Positions 25,923 to 34,540 are shown, counted from the first letter of the stretch. The stretch: 35,806 bases of DNA from Bdellovibrio sp. (GCA_014376935.1 JACMQO010000126.1:1-35806), one strand, 5' to 3'. Notes: generated by a model not told the origin, from the sequence alone. Numbers and translations are program-made.

Positions 25923-27173
25923 TTGCCCAGCCCATCTATTATTTCTTACCACGACGCCTTAGAAGTTATTCAGCAGCAGGCCGCGAATGAATCGGGCCTA
26001 TTGAAATCAGAAACAATCGAAATTACGGACTCACTTCACCGCGTAACCTTTGAAGACATCCTAAGCCCTGAACAATTACCTACGTTTGCAAATTCAGCCA
26101 TGGATGGTTTTTCCGTCAGAGCTTTTGAAACAAAACTAGCAAGCCCCACCACACCTTTAAAAATTCCAATCTTAGGAAACCTGGCCGCCGGAGACGATAT
26201 TCCCCAAAGTCCAAATGAATTCGGCACTTGGGAAATCATGACCGGAGCCCCGTTTCCGAATGGATTTGATGCCTGTATCCGTATCGAAGATATCGAAGTG
26301 ATTAAAGATGAAAATGAAATCCCCACACATATTCAAATCACGAAGCCAGCGCTTCCGAACGAAAATCGTCGAGAGATCGGCGAGGATTTTAAAAGTAACC
26401 AAGTTCTGATCCCTAGAGGGCACCGCGTTCGCGCTGAAGATATTTTATGTTTAACATCGGTGGGTGTTTTAAAAATAGAAGTTTTAAAAAAGCCGCGTGT
26501 CGGGATCGTTTCAACCGGTAAAGAATTAGTATCAATTCACACAAAGCCTGAACCTGGAAAAATAAGAAATTCGTCTGCTCCTTTTTTGCAAGCTTGGCTA
26601 AATACAAACTTTTGCGAAGCGATTCATTTAGGGACGATCCCTGATGATCCCGAATCGTTTAAAAAACTGATACTTACGGTCACAAGTGCAAACTTTGATT
26701 TAATTCTAACAACCGGCGCCATTTCGATGGGTAAGTACGATTTCGTTATGACTGCCTTAAACGAAATCCAGACTGAATTCTTTTTTAGAAAAGTGTCGAT
26801 GCGTCCCGGAAAACCAATTATATTTGGTCGCTTAAAAGCAGGACCTTTTATTATTGGTCTACCCGGCAATCCCATTTCAGGCGCGGTCGGACTTCGATTT
26901 TTTGTAGATCCTTTTTTAAGAACATTGCAACACATGCCCGTTGAAAAACCATTGCGATTGCCTTTGGCCCATGCCGTTCGCAAAACGCCAGACGCCACTT
27001 GTTTTTTTAAGGGACGTATCGAGTCTGATAGTGATGGCAGTCGGATTGTCTTACACGCCCAACAGCGACCCTCTTTAATGCATCCCCTTTTATCTTCGAC
27101 GATTTGGATTTCTATGAAGCAAAACCAAGCTGAAGTTTCGGCTGGATCTTTAGTTGATGTTTATTCTTTCTAA
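25923..27173 (+). CDS. moeA: molybdopterin molybdenumtransferase MoeA
   Basis: 416 residues, full length. The start is TTG, supported by AGGAG seven bases upstream and by homology at the N-terminus. Domain III (MPT-binding, MogA-like) shows ILTTGAISMGKYDFV and GLPGNPISGAVGL; the N-terminal domains show ANSAMDGFSVRA and IMTGAPFPNGFDACIRIED. MoeA inserts molybdate into adenylated molybdopterin. Pairs with mog. A terminator follows. Confidence 0.93.
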   Translation: MPSPSIISYHDALEVIQQQAANESGLLKSETIEITDSLHRVTFEDILSPEQLPTFANSAMDGFSVRAFETKLASPTTPLKIPILGNLAAGDDIPQSPNEFGTWEIMTGAPFPNGFDACIRIEDIEVIKDENEIPTHIQITKPALPNENRREIGEDFKSNQVLIPRGHRVRAEDILCLTSVGVLKIEVLKKPRVGIVSTGKELVSIHTKPEPGKIRNSSAPFLQAWLNTNFCEAIHLGTIPDDPESFKKLILTVTSANFDLILTTGAISMGKYDFVMTALNEIQTEFFFRKVSMRPGKPIIFGRLKAGPFIIGLPGNPISGAVGLRFFVDPFLRTLQHMPVEKPLRLPLAHAVRKTPDATCFFKGRIESDSDGSRIVLHAQQRPSLMHPLLSSTIWISMKQNQAEVSAGSLVDVYSF

Positions 27174-27184
27174 AAAATAAAAAA

Positions 27185-27225
27185 AAAGGCCCATTCTTAC
27201 GAACAGGCCCCTTTCATTTTTTTTT
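27185..27225. terminator. bidirectional terminator between moeA and the transporter genes
   Basis: AAAGGCC pairs with GGCCCCTTT through a two-base bulge, with an A run before and a T run after. It separates the convergent moeA and MFS-small-subunit genes. Confidence 0.6.
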
Positions 27226-27240
27226 AATTTCAAAACTAAA

Positions 27241-27372
27241 TCATTTAAATAATTCAGCGGCCTTTTGCAAAGTCTGCCAAACGCCCCACGCTAATGGAAG
27301 ACCGGCCCATAACCAGGCCACAACGATCAACCAACTTGGAACTTGCTTTTGTGTTTCTTGAGTATTTTCCAT
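27241..27372 (-). CDS. MFS transporter small subunit-like peptide (43 aa)
   Basis: Below the ORF track threshold. It begins MENTQETQKQVPSW, runs through a single membrane helix (LIVVAWLWAGLPLAWGV) and ends LQKAAELFK. AGGAG lies five bases before the ATG. It starts eight bases after the OFA-type transporter stop on the same strand. The VVAWLWxGxPLAWGVxQT pattern matches what I recall of short peptides annotated as MFS transporter (oxalate/formate type) small subunits. A structural or regulatory partner of the transporter is likely; no mechanism is visible from sequence. Confidence 0.8.
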   Translation of the reverse strand: MENTQETQKQVPSWLIVVAWLWAGLPLAWGVWQTLQKAAELFK

Positions 27373-27380
27373 CTTATCTC

Positions 27381-28739
27381 CTACACGCTTAATTCAGGTG
27401 AATAGTATTTTGGCGCAACGGGCTTAACCATAAAGTTACAAATAAATCCAATCACAAGAAGACCCGCCATTAAATACATCGTAAATGAATACGAATCCGC
27501 TGGTGGAACACCTTGGCTGATTTGATATTCACGAATGTAATTCACTAACGCAGGACCTGCAATGCCCGCAGCTGACCACGCCGTTAATAAACGACCATGA
27601 ATCGCGCTGACTTGCGCTTTACCGAAGATATCACTTAAGTAAGCTGGAATGGTCGCAAAGCCTGCTCCGTACATACTTAAAATCACGGCGTAAACCGCAA
27701 CGAATAAGAAAATATTTTGTGCTTGTCCTGTTAATGGAACTAAATAATAAAGTACCGCGCCTAAGGCGAAGTAAATCATGTACGTCGGACGACGACCGAT
27801 ATAATCAGACGCTGACGACCAGAAGAAGCGACCTGCCATATTAAAAATACTTAACAACCCAACAAATCCCGCAGCCGCAGCCGGCGTGATCCGATTTTTA
27901 AACATCTCTTGGCTCATCGCTGACGCTTGACCAAGAACACCGATACCAGCTGTGACATTTAAAAATAAAACAAACCACAAGAAATAAAATTGCGGCGTTT
28001 TAATCGCGTTCTGTGCGCTGACATTATTTTTTGTAATCATCTTGTCCACTTTTTGAGAAGGAACGTATCCATCTGGAATCCAACCTTTAGCCGGAACACG
28101 GATCGTTAAAACGCCCCACATCATAAAGAAGAAATAAAGAACGCCCATCGTTGCAAAAGTCTCTGCAACTCCTAATGATGTTGCAGTCTTAAAGTGATTC
28201 ATTAAAGTGATCGCTAATGGAGAACCAATCATGGCGCCGCCACCGAATCCCATAATCGCTAAACCCGTCGCCATCCCCGGACGATCTGGAAACCATGTGA
28301 TTAAGGTTTTTACCGGAGCCATATAACCAAGACCTAACCCTATACCACCGATGACTCCGTAACCTAAATAGACTAACGGAAGACTATGAATTGAAATACC
28401 AAACGATGAAACTAAAAAACCGACCGAGAAAAAGACGGCTGACGCTAACATCGCTTTACGCGGACCCGCACGTTCAACCCAAGTTCCGCCAAATGCGGCC
28501 GACAAACCTAAGAACACGATCGCTAAACTAAAAATCCAACCTAAAGTACTTAACTTCCAATCGTCGGGTGCCGATTCTGTAATCCCGATTAATTTTGTCA
28601 TCGGTAAATTGAATACGCTAAAGCCATACGCTTGACCAATAGCCAAGTGAATAGATAAAGCCGCTGGCGGTACGAGCCAACGATTAAAATGTGGTTTTGC
28701 CACTGTGCTTTCGCGGTTTAAAAATGTCGAGATACTCAC
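27381..28739 (-). CDS. MFS transporter, oxalate/formate antiporter (OFA) type
   Basis: 452 residues from the GTG at 28739, which has GGGGG just upstream. The track start adds 35 residues that do not resemble the family; OFA proteins begin near FLNRESTVAKPHFNRWLVPPAA, as here. Twelve membrane segments fit. Family signatures include HLAIGQAYGFSVFNLP, the loop motif GTWVERAGPRKAM and ITWFPDRPGMATGLAIMGFG. OxlT-type members exchange oxalate and formate; others carry lactate or related monocarboxylates. Placement between Moco genes and the formate dehydrogenase operon favours formate or oxalate, but this is inference. Confidence 0.9.
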   Translation of the reverse strand: MSISTFLNRESTVAKPHFNRWLVPPAALSIHLAIGQAYGFSVFNLPMTKLIGITESAPDDWKLSTLGWIFSLAIVFLGLSAAFGGTWVERAGPRKAMLASAVFFSVGFLVSSFGISIHSLPLVYLGYGVIGGIGLGLGYMAPVKTLITWFPDRPGMATGLAIMGFGGGAMIGSPLAITLMNHFKTATSLGVAETFATMGVLYFFFMMWGVLTIRVPAKGWIPDGYVPSQKVDKMITKNNVSAQNAIKTPQFYFLWFVLFLNVTAGIGVLGQASAMSQEMFKNRITPAAAAGFVGLLSIFNMAGRFFWSSASDYIGRRPTYMIYFALGAVLYYLVPLTGQAQNIFLFVAVYAVILSMYGAGFATIPAYLSDIFGKAQVSAIHGRLLTAWSAAGIAGPALVNYIREYQISQGVPPADSYSFTMYLMAGLLVIGFICNFMVKPVAPKYYSPELSV

Positions 28740-28824
28740 AAATCCCCCTGTGGTTAGAACAAAGCTTTGCCAATCAAAGACATTGTTTTTGATCATAGCC
28801 TTATGTCCGAACTGATTCGCATCC

Positions 28825-28852
28825 TTGACTTGAGCTTCAAGCAAAATACAAT
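28825..28852 (+). promoter_or_regulatory. sigma70-type promoter for the fdhD operon
   Basis: TTGACT and TACAAT with a 16-base spacer, predicting a leader of about 40 bases before fdhD. The spacer contains CTTGA-GCT-TCAAG, a small dyad that could bind a regulator. It is the best plus-strand promoter match in the divergent gap. Confidence 0.6.
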
Positions 28853-28897
28853 ATTCATCAGTAGACTAAAAATCCTAAAACCTTTAGTAAAGAATCT

Positions 28898-29770
28898 ATG
28901 ACGAACAATGACCTGTCAAAACATAATCCCTCTTTATTCAACGTCGATGTAAAACGTATTGATAAAAATATCTTAACAAATTTTTCAGATGTTCTAGCTG
29001 TCGAAGAGCCTTTAGAAATTAGATTAGACTTTGAAAAAAATAATCAGCGTGAACAAAAAAGTATTTCGATCACGATGCGAACACCTGGAAATGATTTTGA
29101 ACTGGCCTGCGGTTTTCTTTTTACCGAAGGAATATTAACTGGACCAGAAGATATCACCGAAATCAAACACTGTGGTCCGATCCTTAAACATCTAGGTCAT
29201 AGTAATGTCGTCAAAATCACTTTAGAAAAAAACGATAAACTGAATTTAAAATCTCTGGATCGACATTTTTATACAAGTTCAAGCTGTGGAGTGTGTGGAA
29301 AGACCTCGATCGATGCTTTAAAAACTCAGAATAAATACAGCCAGGTCAATGATGATCAAGGAGCCGTTTTTTCAAAAGAGCTGATTCCGCTTTTACCGCA
29401 AAAATTGCGAGCCGCTCAGGATGTTTTTGAAGCTACCGGTGGACTACATGCTTCTGCTTTTTTTTCGACAGATGGAACACTGATATCTTTGAAAGAAGAT
29501 GTCGGTCGACATAATGCTTTAGATAAAATTATCGGTGAAGCTTTCTTGGCGAAAAAACTTCCGCTGGATCAAGTGCTACTTTTAGTCAGTGGACGAGTTA
29601 GTTTTGAACTTGTGCAAAAAGCATCCATGGCTGGAATTCGAACCATTGCCGCCGTCGGCGCACCTTCAAGCTTAGCTTTAGAATTGGCGCGCGAAATGAA
29701 TATGACTTTAATCGGATTCGTTAGAGAACAACGCTTTAATATTTATCACGGCGAATGGAGGATTAAATGA
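28898..29770 (+). CDS. fdhD: formate dehydrogenase accessory sulfurtransferase FdhD
   Basis: 290 residues, full length. The CxxC loop reads SSCGVCGKTSID (Cys pair near residue 130), which carries sulfur from IscS to the molybdenum cofactor. ACGFLFTEGIL, GLHASAFF, EDVGRHNALDK and VSGRVSFELVQKA are conserved FdhD blocks. It is required for active formate dehydrogenase. It overlaps the next gene by four bases (ATGA), and the enzyme gene follows, so it heads the operon. The ribosome site before its ATG is weak. Confidence 0.94.
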   Translation: MTNNDLSKHNPSLFNVDVKRIDKNILTNFSDVLAVEEPLEIRLDFEKNNQREQKSISITMRTPGNDFELACGFLFTEGILTGPEDITEIKHCGPILKHLGHSNVVKITLEKNDKLNLKSLDRHFYTSSSCGVCGKTSIDALKTQNKYSQVNDDQGAVFSKELIPLLPQKLRAAQDVFEATGGLHASAFFSTDGTLISLKEDVGRHNALDKIIGEAFLAKKLPLDQVLLLVSGRVSFELVQKASMAGIRTIAAVGAPSSLALELAREMNMTLIGFVREQRFNIYHGEWRIK

Positions 29771-30078
29771 AATTAAGACTTTCGAAACAAAATCTTCGTT
29801 TTCGTTTAAACCCGAAAGACATGACAGAACTGACTGAAAAAAAATCGGTACGTGATCAAATTCACATCACTCCTGAAATTGTTTGGGGTTATAATTTAAC
29901 TTTAACATCTGTCCTAAGCACCCAAGTTTTTTCAAAAGGATCTCACGTTGAAGTTCAAGTGCCCGAAATTGAATTTTTAAATTGGCTCGCTAGCCAAGAA
30001 ATTGAATGGAATTATCAGCAGCACGAACCACCCCTTTTAGTTTGTATCGAAAAAGATTTAAAACCAAACCGCATCTAA
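29767..30078 (+). CDS. DUF7009-like small protein in the formate dehydrogenase operon
   Basis: 103 residues, coupled to fdhD by a 4-base ATGA overlap, with GGAGG upstream inside fdhD. Begins MKLRLSKQNLRFRLNPKDM and has a beta-rich core with VEVQVPEIEFLNWL, ending LLVCIEKDLKP. The pattern of MKxR, RLRL, a VxVP-x-W block and a late IEKD resembles proteins I recall as DUF7009. No Cys motif, signal or membrane segment. Its place between fdhD and the enzyme suggests a role in assembly, stability or regulation of the molybdoenzyme. Family call is by eye. Confidence 0.75.
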   Translation: MKLRLSKQNLRFRLNPKDMTELTEKKSVRDQIHITPEIVWGYNLTLTSVLSTQVFSKGSHVEVQVPEIEFLNWLASQEIEWNYQQHEPPLLVCIEKDLKPNRI

Positions 30079-30099
30079 CGAGTCACACCAGAGGAATTT

Positions 30100-32427
30100 A
30101 TGTCATCAAAAACATTTGTTAAAAAGCCAGAGCTACCACCACTTGAAGATAAGCGCCCTGAAGTCTCGGCCCCGAAAGTCAGTGCCGGAGGAATTCCCGC
30201 CATCGTTTCAAGTATGAAACACGCGATTGGCGAAGCCGGCCTTATTCGTGGAACAAAAGAATTACTTCATTTAAATCAAATGAAAGGCTTTGACTGCCCC
30301 GGATGCGCCTGGCCCGACCCTGATGACCACAGAGCCCCGACTGAGTTTTGTGAAAATGGCGCAAAAGCCATCGCCGAAGAAGCAACAACTGAAAGAGTCA
30401 CGCCTGAATTTTTTAAGCAGCATTCGGTTCATGCTTTAAGTTTACTTTCTGATATGGATATCGGAAAATCAGGACGTATCACGCACCCGATGCTTTTAAA
30501 AGAAAATGCGACCCATTACGAAGAAGTTTCTTGGGATGATGCCTTTACAATTATTGCCGATGAAATCAATTCTTTAAAATCACCAAACGAAGCTATATTT
30601 TATACTTCGGGACGCACCAGCAACGAAGCGGCTTACCTTTATCAGCTTTATACAAAAATTTTAGGAACCAATAATCTACCAGATTGTTCGAACATGTGCC
30701 ATGAGTCCAGCGGCGTGGGCTTAACAGAAAGTATCGGAATCGGAAAAGGCAGCGTGACGTTGAAAGATTTTGATTATGCCGATACGATTTTAATCATCGG
30801 ACAAAACCCCGGAACGAATCACCCCCGCATGTTAACAACACTGGCTGAAGCCGCTGAACGTGGTGCGAAGATCGTTAGCATTAATCCATTGTTTGAAACA
30901 GGCCTTCAACATTTTCAACATCCGCAACACCCCTGGAAATGGGTCGGTCACGGAACAAAGGTGGCTTGTCTTCACGTGCCCGTTTTAGTCAACGGCGATA
31001 TCGCTCTATTTAAGGGCGTCATGAAAGAAATGTTAGCCTCTGAAGAACAAAAACCAGGAACGGTATTTAACCAAGAATTTATTAAAAACTACACCAGTGG
31101 TTACGACGATTTAATTTCAAGCTTACGTTCAACATCGTGGAACGACATCGTTGAACAATCGGGGATCTCGCGCGAGTTAATTAAAGAGTTAGCTGATATC
31201 GTCATGGCTGCAAAGAATATGATTTGCTGTTGGGCGATGGGAATTACGCAACAAAAAGACGGCGTTCAATGTATTCAAGAGCTCGTCAATCTTCTTCTTC
31301 TTGGTGGCCATTTCGGACGCCCCGGAGCTGGAGCCTGCCCTGTGCGTGGACACAGTAACGTTCAAGGCGATCGCACGGTTGGGATTTACGAAAAGCCGAG
31401 TGATGTTTTTCTAGATAGCTTAGCGAAAGAATTTAATTTCGTTCCACCGCGCGAGCACGGTCTAGATGTCGTCGAAGCGATCAAAGCCATGCACCGGGGT
31501 GACGCAAAAGTATTTATCGGCATGGGAGGTAACTTCTTATCCGCAACGCCTGATACCGAATTTACCGCAGACGCTTTACGTCGGGCTCAGTTAACCGTTC
31601 ACGTTTCGACGAAACTAAATCGCTCGCACTTGGTTCACGGAAAGCGTGCCTTGATTTTACCTTGCTTAGGACGCACCGAAATCGATATTCAAGCCAGCGG
31701 TGAACAATTTGTTTCTGTCGAAGATTCAATGAGCGTTGTGCATCAATCGCACGGTAATTTAAAACCGGGTTCTGAATTTATGAAAAGTGAACCGGCGATC
31801 GTTGCGGGACTTGCGATGGCCACCTTTAGGAATCATCCATCAAAACTAAATATCGTGAATTGGCCGAAGATGATCGAAAACTACGATCACATTCGCACGC
31901 ACATTGAAAATACGATTCCGGGATTTAATAAGTACAACCAACGCGTTCGCGAAAAAGGTGGATTTTATTTACCCCACCCCGTTCGCGATTCTTTAGTATT
32001 TAGAACGTCGACAAATAAAGGACGATTCGTTTCGTCTGCGATGCCAATCATCAAGTTACCGCCAAATGGTCTGATGCTGATGACTTTACGCAGCCACGAT
32101 CAATTTAATACCACCATCTATGGACCAAACGATCGCTACCGTGGAATTAAAAATGGGCGCCGCGTGATATTTATGAACGAACATGATATCGCAGAACAAA
32201 AATTAGAAGATGGTCAGTGGGTTGATATTACGAGTCACTTTGAAGACGAGCGCCGCACGTCTGAAAAATATATGATCGTTAAATTTGACATTCCTAAGCG
32301 CTGTGCCGCGACTTACTTTCCGGAAGCCAATGTTCTAGTACCGATCGGAAGCGTGGTTGGAAGAAGCAATACGCCTGCGTACAAGTCTATTATCGTAACA
32401 GTCGCTCCAACCGTCGAAGCGTCGTAA
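30100..32427 (+). CDS. FdhF/YdeP-family molybdopterin oxidoreductase
   Basis: 775 residues. The N-terminal GFDCPGCAWPDPDDHRAP is the signature of the FdhF/YdeP branch and replaces the CxxCxxxC iron-sulfur motif of typical formate dehydrogenases. Molybdopterin-binding blocks include ILIIGQNPGTNHPRML and ACPVRGHSNVQGDRTVGIYEKP. The C-terminal dinucleotide-binding domain starts around residue 650 with LRSHDQFNTTIYGPNDRYRG. The operon context (fdhD before, mobA after) supports bis-MGD loading and a formate dehydrogenase-like role. The substrate is not proven, since E. coli YdeP is linked to acid resistance. No twin-arginine signal, so probably cytoplasmic. No electron-transfer subunit is adjacent. 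Confidence 0.9.
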   Translation: MSSKTFVKKPELPPLEDKRPEVSAPKVSAGGIPAIVSSMKHAIGEAGLIRGTKELLHLNQMKGFDCPGCAWPDPDDHRAPTEFCENGAKAIAEEATTERVTPEFFKQHSVHALSLLSDMDIGKSGRITHPMLLKENATHYEEVSWDDAFTIIADEINSLKSPNEAIFYTSGRTSNEAAYLYQLYTKILGTNNLPDCSNMCHESSGVGLTESIGIGKGSVTLKDFDYADTILIIGQNPGTNHPRMLTTLAEAAERGAKIVSINPLFETGLQHFQHPQHPWKWVGHGTKVACLHVPVLVNGDIALFKGVMKEMLASEEQKPGTVFNQEFIKNYTSGYDDLISSLRSTSWNDIVEQSGISRELIKELADIVMAAKNMICCWAMGITQQKDGVQCIQELVNLLLLGGHFGRPGAGACPVRGHSNVQGDRTVGIYEKPSDVFLDSLAKEFNFVPPREHGLDVVEAIKAMHRGDAKVFIGMGGNFLSATPDTEFTADALRRAQLTVHVSTKLNRSHLVHGKRALILPCLGRTEIDIQASGEQFVSVEDSMSVVHQSHGNLKPGSEFMKSEPAIVAGLAMATFRNHPSKLNIVNWPKMIENYDHIRTHIENTIPGFNKYNQRVREKGGFYLPHPVRDSLVFRTSTNKGRFVSSAMPIIKLPPNGLMLMTLRSHDQFNTTIYGPNDRYRGIKNGRRVIFMNEHDIAEQKLEDGQWVDITSHFEDERRTSEKYMIVKFDIPKRCAATYFPEANVLVPIGSVVGRSNTPAYKSIIVTVAPTVEAS

Positions 32428-32435
32428 GACTTAAG

Positions 32436-33020
32436 ATGTACGGATTAGTTTTAAGTGGTGGAAAAAGTTCACGCATGCAACAAGATAAAGGGGCCCTGAT
32501 TTTTCAGGGCCAAACTTTACGCGACCGCACATTTAAAAATTTAGATACGATCTGTAAACATGTTTTTTATTCTTTACGTGATGATCAATTACTTGAACCC
32601 AATTTAAGAAAATTAGATCGTGATCAAATAATTTTGGATCAGCTGTTAGATATCGGCCCCGCAGCGGCCTTACTGGCCGCACATGAAAAATTCCCGACTG
32701 AAAATTGGTTTATCGTCGCTTGCGATTTTCCTTTAGCCACACCAGAGTGCTTTTTAAACTTAGCCGAGCATTTTAGCGTCGCAAGTTCAGACAACGAAGT
32801 CATCTGCTACTCCCATCCTGACGGAACGCCCGAACCGTTGTTGGCCGTTTGGCGACCCAGCGCTTTAGATCGACTTAAAAAATCGGTTCAAAACCAAATC
32901 ACCGGCCCCTTACACACCTTAAGAAAAAGTAACCCCTTAATACTGGCTCCGCACAAATCAGAATGGCTCACAAATACAAACACACCGGATGAATGGGATG
33001 CTGTTAAGAAAATTCAATGA
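32436..33020 (+). CDS. mobA: molybdenum cofactor guanylyltransferase MobA
   Basis: 194 residues. The nucleotidyltransferase signature is at the start (YGLVLSGGKSSRMQQDKGAL), with VACDFPLATPECF holding the metal-binding Asp, and later DGTPEPLLAVW. MobA attaches GMP to Mo-molybdopterin to make the MGD cofactor used by DMSO reductase-family enzymes such as the preceding FdhF/YdeP protein. It starts eight bases after that gene and ends the operon. Confidence 0.92.
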   Translation: MYGLVLSGGKSSRMQQDKGALIFQGQTLRDRTFKNLDTICKHVFYSLRDDQLLEPNLRKLDRDQIILDQLLDIGPAAALLAAHEKFPTENWFIVACDFPLATPECFLNLAEHFSVASSDNEVICYSHPDGTPEPLLAVWRPSALDRLKKSVQNQITGPLHTLRKSNPLILAPHKSEWLTNTNTPDEWDAVKKIQ

Positions 33021-33114
33021 GGCATTTTAGGACCTCACTTTCATCCTTCTTGTTATTCTTTTTTTTCCTTAGTAAATTAATCCTTGAGACGACTTCACCC
33101 CTTCCGAGGTTTTT

Positions 33115-33324
33115 ATGACGACAGCAGAATTCAAAGTAACGCCAAAAGATGTGATTAGTAAAAATGACGAACGCCCTAGCCAACACATCGGAAAATCTGT
33201 CGATCAAGTCAAAATCGACGACGAAACTCAAACCCAAAAGAAAATGGGCGATAACAAAGCGGCGGCAGTTCCAGTTTCTGGCTCTATCCAACAAAAGCCT
33301 CATTTAAAGGACTGCAAAAAATAA
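33115..33324 (+). CDS. small hydrophilic protein, unknown function
   Basis: 69 residues, rich in Lys, Asp, Gln and Ser, with no hydrophobic segment and only one Cys near the end; probably disordered. CCGAGG precedes the ATG at about six bases, which is the main support for a real gene. It lies alone between mobA and the convergent YecM-HAD gene. No family recognised. Confidence 0.55.
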   Translation: MTTAEFKVTPKDVISKNDERPSQHIGKSVDQVKIDDETQTQKKMGDNKAAAVPVSGSIQQKPHLKDCKK

Positions 33325-33330
33325 CATCTA

Positions 33331-34473
33331 TTACGTATGACGATGTTGAAGCCAGATTAGAAATTCGTTGGGATCAGAAAAACAAACCTCAACGCCCGCC
33401 TTTCTTAACGACGCCTCGTGATCTTCACGCTCCCAAATAGCGCCAACGGCGACGGCTTTGATATTTTTTGCGCCTTGAACATCACTTGCAGTATCGCCAA
33501 CAACAATCACTGAATTTGGCATAGCCCTGAACCAGTCAAATCTTAAATTTTCAACCGCTGGCTTTGAAGAATGAATCGTTGCGAAACTAAGAGTCGTAAA
33601 AAATGAAGTCAACTGATGTTGATCCAGTGTAACCCGCCCGGATTCTTCGTCGCGCGCTGTCCATAGGTGCAATCGATATCCTAAATCTTTCAATGTCGTT
33701 AACATTTTAAAAATATTCGGCAAAAGTTCGTATTCTATTTTTTTGGATTCGCTTTGCCAGTCATCAGCCGTTTTCTTTTTAACAATTGGATCAATGATTA
33801 GAAAAGCTTCGAAAAGTTTTTCAAAAGTCGAATGAAACTTATCTTTCGCTTCAGCCATGGTCACTTCACGACTTAAAGCTTTCGAAAAAACCCTGCTGTT
33901 TAAGTCATAAATCTTATCTCTTGATTCGATAAGGGTTCCATCAAAATCGAAAATAATGTCGGTAAACTTAGACTCTTCAATTTCAATCACCCGGTCTAGT
34001 TTAATGTGATGAAATTTAACTTGGCCCGAGGCTGTCTTAAGAACAAGTTCGGCGTTGAAGTTTTTAGGGCCGGATCGACTCAACTGCAACTGTGGGTATT
34101 TGGGCTGAAAAGCTGAAAAACTATCAGAAATCACGCATTCTATATGTTCAAATCCAGTCTTATAAGAACTTAGCTCTTTTGGCGACGGAAGTTCGATGAT
34201 ATTTATCTTTTTATTTTGATATGAAAATCCATTATTTAGTAAAATCGTAGAAATAGCGCGGCCGTTAATTTGCGCCTGTGATAGTAATTTTCCGTGGGTT
34301 AGCAATTCACTTTTATAATATAAATATTCATCTAATGTTTCCACGCGAAAACAAACATGATCTATCAGCAAATCATTCACTGTAAAGCCTAACAAAGACA
34401 ATTGATTCAAAGTCGCAGTGATGAATAAATTACCTTGGTCTATAAATTCATTTAGATCAAATTTGTTTTTCAT
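33331..34473 (-). CDS. YecM - HAD hydrolase fusion protein
   Basis: 380 residues in two parts. Residues 1-167 match YecM, a VOC-fold protein: LLIDHVCFRVETLDEY, INGRAISTILL, IIELPSPKE, FEHIECVI and VKFHHIKLD follow the order of E. coli YecM. Residues about 170-380 are a HAD-superfamily hydrolase of the phosphoglycolate-phosphatase type: IIFDFDGTLIES (nucleophile Asp176), LHLWTARDEES (Ser/Thr motif), SKPAVENL (Lys) and VVGDTASDVQGAKN. YecM has a putative metal site but no known substrate. Both halves look complete. Divergent from the LysR gene, so possibly its target. Confidence 0.88.
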   Translation of the reverse strand: MKNKFDLNEFIDQGNLFITATLNQLSLLGFTVNDLLIDHVCFRVETLDEYLYYKSELLTHGKLLSQAQINGRAISTILLNNGFSYQNKKINIIELPSPKELSSYKTGFEHIECVISDSFSAFQPKYPQLQLSRSGPKNFNAELVLKTASGQVKFHHIKLDRVIEIEESKFTDIIFDFDGTLIESRDKIYDLNSRVFSKALSREVTMAEAKDKFHSTFEKLFEAFLIIDPIVKKKTADDWQSESKKIEYELLPNIFKMLTTLKDLGYRLHLWTARDEESGRVTLDQHQLTSFFTTLSFATIHSSKPAVENLRFDWFRAMPNSVIVVGDTASDVQGAKNIKAVAVGAIWEREDHEASLRKAGVEVCFSDPNEFLIWLQHRHT

Positions 34474-34494
34474 TGCATCTTTCTAGCTTAAAAA

Positions 34495-34515
34495 TATGTT
34501 ATTGAAAATAACATA
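34495..34515. promoter_or_regulatory. perfect palindrome in the yecM-HAD / lysR divergent region
   Basis: TATGTTATT-GAA-AATAACATA is a perfect 9-bp inverted repeat with a 3-base centre. It contains a T-N11-A core (TTATTGAAAATAA), the usual LysR binding-site form, and overlaps the -35 of the lysR promoter, so it is a good candidate for autoregulation and control of the divergent gene. Confidence 0.65.
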
Positions 34516-34530
34516 AAATTAACTTATAAT
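34502..34530 (+). promoter_or_regulatory. promoter of the LysR gene, near-leaderless
   Basis: TTGAAA and TATAAT with a 17-base spacer. Transcription would begin about four bases before the ATG at 34541, and no Shine-Dalgarno is present, so the mRNA would be leaderless or nearly so. Confidence 0.65.
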
Positions 34531-34540
34531 GTAACTAATT

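Noticed and set aside
33004-33303. 99-residue minus-strand ORF overlapping mobA's end and the 69-residue gene
   Set aside because: Opposite to a plus-strand ORF with a good ribosome site; Arg/Phe/Lys-rich shadow composition and no motif.
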